Part shown: one piece after another, positions 23,266 to 28,772 of the stretch
How the letters are laid out: the number at the start of each line of letters is the position of its first letter
Numbering within the stretch: the stretch's first letter is position 1
Assembly (NCBI RefSeq): GCF_050337105.1
Contig: NZ_JAKJSQ010000051.1
Span: 1-28,772, forward strand
Direction: 5' to 3'
DNA length: 28,772 bases
Origin: Aliivibrio_A kagoshimensis
GTDB lineage: Bacteria > Pseudomonadota > Gammaproteobacteria > Enterobacterales > Vibrionaceae
Translations under genes and position numbers: made by a program
The notes under the pieces: model-generated
Databases searched by the model: none
The model's input: only the letters and a program-made list of their open reading frames with translations
What the model was told of the DNA's origin: nothing

Positions 23266-24161
23266 AAGTTCTCTTGTTCACTTGATGCTTTGGCTAACAC
23301 CCACTCTCTGAAGGTCGCAATTCGGCCTGTATCTGCTTGTTTCTCGAAGCAGACCAGATAAAAAGCATTTTTGCTCACTAACTCTTCATCAAAAGGGCAG
23401 ACCAGTCGCCCAGCATCAATCTCAGGTTTAGCAAGAACGTTATTACCTAATGCGACACCTTGGCCGTGGGCTGCCGCTTGTAATACCATGGTAGAGTGAC
23501 TAAAAATCGGCCCCTGGTTAACGTTAATGCCTTCAATTTCATAGTGTTTAGCGTAGTTTTTCCACTCTTTACGTGACGTATCATGCAGCAACGTGTGATA
23601 ACGAAGATCGCGTATTGAGTTTAGAGGTCGAGCGCCTAACAGCAGTTTAGGTGAACAAACTGGAATAAAACTCTCTTGATACAACTTTTCAACACGCAAA
23701 CCTGGCCAGTTTCCTCGACCATAATAGATAGCAACGTCCACATCATCCGTTAACGAGCCTTCATCCAGATCGACCGCTTTGATTCGAACATCGATATCCG
23801 GTTCCAATGCATTAAAATCAGAGAGCCTTGGCACTAACCATTGAATAGCAAAACTTGGAGGTAAACTAATGGTTAACGCTCCTTTTGCACTTTTCTCCAA
23901 CACCTTATCCGTCGCTTCTGCAAGGGTAGAAAAAATATCTTTTATATCTAAAAAATAACTCTGCCCCTCTTCAGTAAGCAGTAAAGAACGGTTCCTTCGA
24001 CGAAACAGTTTTAGGCTTAAAAACTCTTCTAATGCTTTGATCTGATGGCTTACTGCTGCTTGAGTAACAAACAACTCTTCCGCTGCACGAGTAAAACTTA
24101 AGTGACGAGCAGCGGCTTCAAATACTTTCAACGAATTTAACGGGGGTAGTCTACGAGACAT
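23262..24161 (-). CDS. gcvA: LysR-type transcriptional regulator GcvA
   Basis: Controls the glycine cleavage operon and, in E. coli, activates the divergently encoded sRNA gene gcvB. 299 residues with a winged HTH at about 20-70 (LSFTRAAEELFVTQAAVSHQIKALEEFL, then LFRRRNRSLLLTEEGQSYF), nearly identical in pattern to E. coli GcvA, and a periplasmic-binding-like effector domain. First gene of gcvA-hydrolase-ygdD-rlmM. The ribosome site is weak. Two CTAAT elements lie upstream, and a gcvB-like RNA starts about 107 bases away on the other strand. Confidence 0.95.
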   Translation of the reverse strand: MSRRLPPLNSLKVFEAAARHLSFTRAAEELFVTQAAVSHQIKALEEFLSLKLFRRRNRSLLLTEEGQSYFLDIKDIFSTLAEATDKVLEKSAKGALTISLPPSFAIQWLVPRLSDFNALEPDIDVRIKAVDLDEGSLTDDVDVAIYYGRGNWPGLRVEKLYQESFIPVCSPKLLLGARPLNSIRDLRYHTLLHDTSRKEWKNYAKHYEIEGINVNQGPIFSHSTMVLQAAAHGQGVALGNNVLAKPEIDAGRLVCPFDEELVSKNAFYLVCFEKQADTGRIATFREWVLAKASSEQENL

Positions 24162-24188
24162 ATCAATTCTCAGGGTTATAGGTCATGA

Positions 24189-24200
24189 ATTAGGTATTAG
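24189..24200 (-). promoter_or_regulatory. Candidate GcvA operator (tandem CTAAT)
   Basis: The minus strand reads CTAAT-AC-CTAAT (two CTAAT repeats 7 bases apart). CTAAT is the core reported for GcvA binding in E. coli. The site lies 28-39 bases upstream of the gcvA ATG and about 68-79 bases before the predicted gcvB start, suitable for autorepression and gcvB activation. Confidence 0.55.
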
Positions 24201-24232
24201 ATTTAGTAATGTTAACCATTATAAATTGTCCT

Positions 24233-24261
24233 TTGTTTAAGTGCCAGTTAAAACATATAGT
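24233..24261 (+). promoter_or_regulatory. Predicted gcvB promoter
   Basis: TTGTTT (24233-24238), a 17-base spacer and TATAGT (24256-24261). The start would be about 24267-24269. The weak -35 fits activation by GcvA from the CTAAT elements upstream. Confidence 0.65.
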
Positions 24262-24267
24262 ATCCCC

Positions 24268-24445
24268 AGTAGCAGAAGTTGAACGATAGTGATTATCTTT
24301 CCGATCACTAACCTCCTTGTTACGATGTTGTATTTTCGATTTGCTTGTTCACTCAAGCCGGTAGTTTACTACCATTTACTTCCTATTTATTGACACCTTT
24401 GTCAATTTATCTTCTGCACCATGTGTATACGTGGTGTTTTTTTTT
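24268..24445 (+). ncRNA. gcvB: GcvB small regulatory RNA
   Basis: About 178 nt, divergent from gcvA. Visible elements in order: 5' hairpin TAGTGAT...ATCACTA (24287-24310); a G/U-rich unpaired stretch with ACGATGTTGTATTTTCG (from 24321), corresponding to the R1 seed of E. coli GcvB (GATGTTGT is shared); hairpin GCTTG...CAAGC; hairpin GGTAG-TTTA-CTACC followed by ATTTACTTCCTATTTA, which mirrors the GGTAGC-AAA-GCTACC, CACTTCCTGTACATTTA segment of E. coli; hairpin ATTGACA-CCTT-TGTCAAT; and a terminator ending in nine T. GcvB represses many amino-acid and peptide transporter mRNAs with Hfq. The exact 5' end is inferred. Confidence 0.85.
24416..24445 (+). terminator. gcvB Rho-independent terminator
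   Basis: CACCATGT pairs with ACGTGGTG (8 bp, one wobble, GTAT loop), followed by nine consecutive T residues (24437-24445), a textbook Hfq-sRNA 3' end. Confidence 0.93.
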
Positions 24446-24565
24446 GCCTAAAATCAGATACTCCATTATAAATAGCCCATTTTAAACAGCGCTCTACGGC
24501 TACAGAGAATATACCGCAATTTTATCTATTTATACTTGCCCTTTCTTTCATTTATACGCATGATC

Positions 24566-24594
24566 CCACAGTTATTTCTCACTATAATGTCTCT
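24566..24594 (+). promoter_or_regulatory. Promoter-like -10 directly before csdA
   Basis: A perfect TATAAT (24583-24588) ends 6 bases before the csdA ATG, and no ribosome binding site lies between gcvB and csdA's start. If used, the transcript would begin at or next to the ATG. The -35 is weak. An upstream promoter in 24446-24560 is possible. Confidence 0.4.
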
Positions 24595-25824
24595 ATGATG
24601 ATTAAAAAGCCCTCTTTTGATGTCGATACAGTCCGAGCTCAATTTCCTGCCTTAAACCAGCAGGTCAATCAGCAACCTTTGGCTTATTTCGACAGTGCGG
24701 CGACGACTCAAAAACCGACGGTGGTTATTAAGGCGTTAGAGCACTACTACAGCAACCACAACGCCAATGTTCACAGAGGGAGTCACCATTTAACAGCAAC
24801 TGCGACTGCCAACTTCGAAAATGCAAGGAAGACAGTACAGCACTATATTAATGCTGGCTCATCGTCTGAGATTATCTGGACACGGGGGGCAACCGAAGCA
24901 CTCAATCTCATTGCTCAGTCTTATGCAAGGTCGACCTTACAACCTGGTGATGAAATATTAGTGAGTGAACTTGAACACCACGCTAATATTGTTCCTTGGC
25001 AAATCGTAGCCAAACAAACTGGCGCAAAAGTGGTCAAGATACCGATGACCGCTTGCTGTCAATTAGACCTCAATGCTTTTTCCGCTCAGCTATCGTCCAC
25101 AACTAAAATCGTGGCTATCTCTCACGTGACCAATGTGACTGGAACCCTGAACCCCATAGAAGAGATGATCGCGTTAAGCCATCAAGTCGGTGCTATCGTG
25201 GTTGTAGATGGCGCTCAAGGAGTGGTTCATCACACCATTGATGTACAAAAAATGAGTGCTGATTTTTATGTTTTTTCTGGCCATAAACTGTTTGCACCGG
25301 CCGGTATCGGGGTGCTTTACGGTAAACTCAGCCTACTTGAGGCGATGCCGGTATGGCATGGGGGGGGGAAAATGGTCGAGAGAGTCTCCTTTGACGGAAC
25401 CACATTTGCTCAGCTGCCTGGAAAATTTGAAGCGGGCACCCCTAACGTTGCAGGAGCCATCGCGCTAGCCGCCGCCATTGAGTGGTTAGAGCAGTGGTCG
25501 CACAGTGATATCAATACTCATATTCACCAACTGCGTCAATCTGCTCTGCAGCAGATCCAAAATATTGATGGGCTAACACTCGTCGGATTACAGCCTCAAG
25601 CCAGTCTGTTCTCATTTGTGATTGAAGGCGTTCATCATGAAGATATTGCCACCCTGCTCGATCAACAAGGCATTGCCGTGCGCTCTGGAAACCATTGTGC
25701 CCATCCGATGCTCGATGCGTTAGGTATTGATGGAACGGTTCGAGTCTCCTTTGCACTCTACAACAACCAACAAGATGTCGACCGATTTTCTGCTGCACTG
25801 CACAAAGCGTGCGATATGCTTTAA
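24595..25824 (+). CDS. csdA: Cysteine desulfurase CsdA
   Basis: PLP enzyme taking sulfur from cysteine as a persulfide and passing it to CsdE, feeding Fe-S assembly and TcdA-linked tRNA modification. 409 residues; E. coli 401. The SufS-like class-II pattern is visible: YFDSAATTQKP, NVHRGSHHLT, SELEHHANIVPW, PLP Lys231 in SGHKLFAPAGIGVLYG, and active Cys368 in VRSGNHCAHPML. Adjacent ATGs at 24595 and 24598. A run of nine G (25360-25368) encodes the three Gly of WHGGGKM. csdE follows 33 bases later, which separates CsdA from SufS. Confidence 0.95.
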   Translation: MMIKKPSFDVDTVRAQFPALNQQVNQQPLAYFDSAATTQKPTVVIKALEHYYSNHNANVHRGSHHLTATATANFENARKTVQHYINAGSSSEIIWTRGATEALNLIAQSYARSTLQPGDEILVSELEHHANIVPWQIVAKQTGAKVVKIPMTACCQLDLNAFSAQLSSTTKIVAISHVTNVTGTLNPIEEMIALSHQVGAIVVVDGAQGVVHHTIDVQKMSADFYVFSGHKLFAPAGIGVLYGKLSLLEAMPVWHGGGKMVERVSFDGTTFAQLPGKFEAGTPNVAGAIALAAAIEWLEQWSHSDINTHIHQLRQSALQQIQNIDGLTLVGLQPQASLFSFVIEGVHHEDIATLLDQQGIAVRSGNHCAHPMLDALGIDGTVRVSFALYNNQQDVDRFSAALHKACDML

Positions 25825-25857
25825 CCAAAAGCCCAATATTAATAACCACCCGTTGAG

Positions 25858-26295
25858 ATGACTATGATTGATTTTCCTGACACCCCTTTTGGCGTTACTG
25901 TGACTGCTGACCAAATAGTTGAAACCATGCAGAACTGCGATGGATGGGAAGAGAGGTACAGAACCGTTATACAGATGGGGAAAAAACTCCCACCGATGCC
26001 TGAACCGCTAAAACAGGACCTGGTCACCATTGCTGGGTGCGAAAGTAAAGTGTGGCTACATCATCAGAAACGCGACGATATTTATCACTTCTGCGCCGAT
26101 TCAGATGCACGCATTGTTAGGGGACTCATCGCCTTAGTGATGGCTGCTCTAAACCATAAAACAGCACAACAAATACAAGACTTTGATACCGAAGCCTATT
26201 TTGAACAGTTAGGGATGGTGGCTCACCTAAGCCCGTCACGAGGTAATGGGCTAAGAGCCATTGTTGAACAGATCAAACAGATTACGGCAAATTAA
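25858..26295 (+). CDS. csdE: Sulfur acceptor protein CsdE
   Basis: SufE-fold partner that accepts persulfide sulfur from CsdA. 145 residues (147 in E. coli); the acceptor is Cys61 in TIAGCESKVWL, the same position as the E. coli residue. Other SufE features: WEERYRTVIQMGKKLPPMP and the DTEAYFEQLGMVAHLSPSRGNGLRA end. A second ATG at 25864 has GAG at better spacing, so the true start may be two codons later. The stop overlaps the convergent tcdA stop by 4 bases. Forms the CSD system with csdA and tcdA. Confidence 0.95.
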   Translation: MTMIDFPDTPFGVTVTADQIVETMQNCDGWEERYRTVIQMGKKLPPMPEPLKQDLVTIAGCESKVWLHHQKRDDIYHFCADSDARIVRGLIALVMAALNHKTAQQIQDFDTEAYFEQLGMVAHLSPSRGNGLRAIVEQIKQITAN

Positions 26296-27101
26296 GCGCT
26301 GTGTTTCTCAATCAATTTAGCAATGATTCGGGATACGGCGACAAAACCAAAAGAGGCGGTCACGACAGTTGATGCGCCAAAACCCGTTGCGCAATCCATC
26401 TTCTTCGGTCCTTCTGCTGTTGCTTTTGCACTACAGACAGAGCCATCCGCTTGAGGGTACTTTAACTGCTCAGTTGAAAATACGCAGTCGATACCAAACT
26501 TACGCTTACTGTTTTTAGGAAAGTTATGAAGGCGACGCAGTGTCTCTTTAAGCTTCTTCGCTAAGGGATCTTGAATGGTTCTTGCAAGGTCCACAATCTG
26601 AATTTGGGTAGGGTCAGTTTGTCCTCCCGCCCCACCAGTAGTAATCACTTTAATCTTGTTACTCTTACAGTACGCGAGCAGCGCCGCTTTAGGTTTCATG
26701 CTATCAATCGCATCAAGCACATAATCAAAGTGTTTGCCGATATGCTCAGACAGATTGCTCGACGTAATAAAGTCATCGATTAAGTTGATTTGGCACTCAG
26801 GATTAATCAGCTTTATTCTCTCTGCCATCACCTCAATTTTGCTCATGCCTACAGTTCCTGACATCGCATGGATTTGACGATTGATATTGGTGATACAGAC
26901 GTCATCCATATCAATCAAAGTGATCTCACCGATTCCAGAACGAGCAAGAGCCTCTGCCGCCCATGAACCTACACCACCAATGCCAATAACGCAGACATGT
27001 GCTGCGCGAAGGATCTCTACTTCGCTTTGACCATATAAACGACGAGTACCGCCAAAACGTTGATCGTAGCTGTCAGATGCTGGGGTAGTGAGCTCACGCA
27101 T
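26292..27101 (-). CDS. tcdA: tRNA threonylcarbamoyladenosine dehydratase TcdA (CsdL)
   Basis: E1-like enzyme that cyclises t6A37 to ct6A37 in ANN-decoding tRNAs, using ATP; works with CsdA-CsdE. 269 residues (268 in E. coli). The N-terminal FGGTRRLYG, nucleotide-binding GIGGVGSWAAEALARSG, LIDMDDVCITNINRQ, and the DAIDSMKPKAAL block match the family. The C-terminal region with ATAEGPKKMDCATGFGASTVVTASFG is followed by the predicted membrane-associated helix FVAVSRIIAKLI. Convergent with csdE, as in E. coli, with overlapping stop codons. Confidence 0.95.
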   Translation of the reverse strand: MRELTTPASDSYDQRFGGTRRLYGQSEVEILRAAHVCVIGIGGVGSWAAEALARSGIGEITLIDMDDVCITNINRQIHAMSGTVGMSKIEVMAERIKLINPECQINLIDDFITSSNLSEHIGKHFDYVLDAIDSMKPKAALLAYCKSNKIKVITTGGAGGQTDPTQIQIVDLARTIQDPLAKKLKETLRRLHNFPKNSKRKFGIDCVFSTEQLKYPQADGSVCSAKATAEGPKKMDCATGFGASTVVTASFGFVAVSRIIAKLIEKHSA

Positions 27102-27125
27102 TGAAGTGCCTTTTAAACTGTGTAG

Positions 27126-27159
27126 AAAACAAAAAGAGTGCGTTTTATACGCACTCTTT
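27126..27159 (-). terminator. Rho-independent terminator after mltA
   Basis: AAAGAGTGCG pairs perfectly with CGCACTCTTT (10 bp, 7-base loop), followed on the minus strand by TTTTTGTTTT. It separates mltA from tcdA, which therefore has its own promoter nearby. Confidence 0.85.
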
Positions 27160-27184
27160 ACTCATTTGTCCAGAGAGGGAACGA

Positions 27185-28267
27185 CTAAGACTCAGGGATA
27201 GTAGCCTCACTTTTCTCTAAGCCTAACTTCCATACTCGACCGAAATGTTTGTAGTGACCAGCGTCAATCCCCGCTTGTTGCCCCATTCCGTGATAAAGGT
27301 CAAGATGATTCTCTTTCACAGCACCACCAGTATCTAAGGCAATGAATAACTTTAATACCCACTTTCCATTCCAAACACCCTCACTATCTAATTGAGGTAC
27401 TTCAGCAAGCAACGGGGTACCCATTGGGAACAGTTCTCTATCTGCCGCTACCGACGCACCACCAATTAGTGGAATACCTGCGGTTCCTTTAACTGGCGCT
27501 TCACCACGTGGCGAGAAAAAGACATAAGAGGTATTCATCTCTAATAACTCTCTCACCGTAGCGTCATCCTGCTTTTCAACCCAGTCTTCGATCGCTTTTA
27601 GTGACATCTTCTTTTTCGGAACTTCTCCCCGCTCAATCAACACTTTTCCAATGCTGACATAAGGGTGATTATTTTTACCACCGTAAGAGAAGTAATCAAA
27701 CGTTTCACTGTCGCCAAAATCGACAAAACCACTGCCTTGTACTTCCATAATAAATGGGTCAATTCGATTAGCCGCATAACCTAACTCAAGGCCTTGTCCC
27801 TCTAATGCACCGTCATAGATTTCGGCACGAGTTGGACAGTTGTCCGTGCACGTTGGTTTTAAGTAGATAGGGTACTGATAGACATCGTCTTTGGTACGGC
27901 GAAGATCGATCACTGGCGAGAAGTATCCCGTCATCAATACATTTCCCTGTTTATCACCGCCACCCATCTGTGAAAAATCAATGCCGTAACTCATCAGAGT
28001 GGTGGGATCGCCGCTCTCATCAACCCATAACTGCAGTTTGGTATAAAGGTCTTGATAGCGCATAGTCATTGACGGTGAGCCATCAATCACTTTCTTGCTC
28101 TGTTCTTTGAATGAACGAAAATCTTTTGGTTGCTCGGTTTGAATAATTGATACTTGATTTAAATTGCTCTCAAATTCACCATCGATATATTGTTGTCCAT
28201 GGTCAGTGGGGCGAGCACAACCCGCTAAACCGATAATAATGAATACTACAGAGAGTTTACGAAACAC
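27185..28267 (-). CDS. mltA: Membrane-bound lytic murein transglycosylase A
   Basis: Outer-membrane lipoprotein that cleaves the MurNAc-GlcNAc bond to form 1,6-anhydroMurNAc ends. A lipoprotein signal with lipobox LAGC precedes the mature ARPTDHGQQYIDGEF; position +2 is Ala, so sorting to the outer membrane is expected. The MltA domain (MTGYFSPVIDL, IYDGALEGQGLELGYA, EVQGSGFVDF) and the 3D domain with catalytic Asp in LFIALDTGGAVK, then LDLYHG, are intact. I start at the GTG at 28267 (360 residues), since AGG lies 8 bases before it; the in-frame TTG at 28273 is only 2 bases from the AGG. Lies beside tcdA as in E. coli. Confidence 0.95.
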   Translation of the reverse strand: MFRKLSVVFIIIGLAGCARPTDHGQQYIDGEFESNLNQVSIIQTEQPKDFRSFKEQSKKVIDGSPSMTMRYQDLYTKLQLWVDESGDPTTLMSYGIDFSQMGGGDKQGNVLMTGYFSPVIDLRRTKDDVYQYPIYLKPTCTDNCPTRAEIYDGALEGQGLELGYAANRIDPFIMEVQGSGFVDFGDSETFDYFSYGGKNNHPYVSIGKVLIERGEVPKKKMSLKAIEDWVEKQDDATVRELLEMNTSYVFFSPRGEAPVKGTAGIPLIGGASVAADRELFPMGTPLLAEVPQLDSEGVWNGKWVLKLFIALDTGGAVKENHLDLYHGMGQQAGIDAGHYKHFGRVWKLGLEKSEATIPES

Positions 28268-28330
28268 AGACAATACCTACTTTTAGAATAACGAAAACGC
28301 AAGAATGACAAACAATCCTCTTTAGAGCAA

Positions 28331-28723
28331 TTACTGTTTTAAATGGAACCAAGATTCATAATGTTGAGGGCTCACTCTTTTCATAATATGGCGCCTTTTT
28401 TCAAAAATATAACGATACTCTAAACTGGCATGTTGATAGGTCAACTCACGGCCATCAAACTCATAACTGCTGCTTACCATCCGTCCTTTAGAAGTAATGC
28501 CATCTGCGTTGATAGTAAACTTATCTGCATCATACTCCGGAACATTTTGTTCTACCCAGGTACCATAAATGGAGGTAACAGGGACATCTGGGGTATAGCT
28601 AATGGTGCCACGAATCACACCACCAATAGCCGCTATCAATAATCCTAAGCCAATCACCCCCACTAATAGCAGAGTTCTAAATTTGTTGCGCTTCAGCTCC
28701 TGTAAACGACGACGCCTATCCAT
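28331..28723 (-). CDS. DUF2850 family membrane protein
   Basis: 130-residue protein: a basic cytoplasmic N terminus (MDRRRRLQELKRNKFR), one membrane span at about 19-40 (TLLLVGVIGLGLLIAAIGGVI), and an extracytoplasmic domain of about 90 residues with YGTWVEQNVPEYDADKFTINADGITSKGRMV, typical of DUF2850 from vibrios. I start at the ATG at 28723, since AAGG lies 6 bases upstream; the ATG at 28741 has no ribosome site. Function unknown; the mltA gene follows after about 60 bases, so co-transcription is possible. Confidence 0.85.
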   Translation of the reverse strand: MDRRRRLQELKRNKFRTLLLVGVIGLGLLIAAIGGVIRGTISYTPDVPVTSIYGTWVEQNVPEYDADKFTINADGITSKGRMVSSSYEFDGRELTYQHASLEYRYIFEKRRHIMKRVSPQHYESWFHLKQ

Positions 28724-28772
28724 ATATTGCCTTACTATCATTAATTTAATTAAAGAATGAATGAGTTAATAC

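Overview
The window reads as a core chromosomal segment of a marine gammaproteobacterium of the Vibrionaceae (Vibrio, Aliivibrio or Photobacterium type). The reasons are protein similarity and gene order, moderately low GC by eye, and small families I know mainly from vibrios (DUF3549, DUF3301, DUF2850). I see no transposase, integrase, CRISPR array, rRNA, tRNA or phage gene. This is housekeeping sequence, not an island. The most interesting content is in the two long intergenic gaps, each of which encodes a global regulatory RNA.

Left block (1-8540). The minus-strand cluster rpsB-tsf-pyrH-frr-uppS makes ribosomal protein S2, EF-Ts, UMP kinase, ribosome recycling factor and undecaprenyl-PP synthase. 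It is preceded by an rpsB promoter and an S2-type leader and broken by several intercistronic hairpins. Divergently (+) lie map, glnD and yaeH. This matches the 4-minute region of E. coli, except that dapD is not between glnD and yaeH.

Middle block (8541-18757). truC-yqcC (minus), DUF3549-DUF3301 (+), then a 750-bp gap carrying a CsrB-family sRNA on the minus strand. It has about 27 GGA motifs, many in hairpin loops, a strong terminator, a promoter and a VarA/UvrY-like half-site. Next come a small KfrA_N-like coiled-coil protein and yaiI (+), syd and a Zn-ribbon protein (minus), queF (+), a TPR protein with a degenerate GGDEF domain, and a probable diguanylate cyclase with an RGEEF signature.

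Right block (18758-28772). ppnN and xni (+); the minus operon gcvA - alpha/beta hydrolase - ygdD - rlmM with overlapping genes; gcvB sRNA divergent from gcvA; csdA-csdE (+) converging on tcdA (minus); then mltA and a DUF2850 membrane protein (minus). From truC to mltA the order follows E. coli (truC-yqcC-csrB-syd-queF-ppnN-xni-rlmM-ygdD-gcvA-gcvB-csdA-csdE-tcdA-mltA) with lineage-specific insertions, which independently supports both sRNA calls.

Functional themes: translation and its control (rpsB-tsf-frr, map, truC, rlmM, tcdA), nitrogen and amino-acid status (glnD, gcvA/gcvB), carbon storage and motility regulation (csrB plus two GGDEF proteins), and sulfur transfer (csdA-csdE) next to its tRNA-modification partner tcdA. 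No undescribed system is obvious. The best leads are the two sRNAs and the GGDEF-like pair near csrB.
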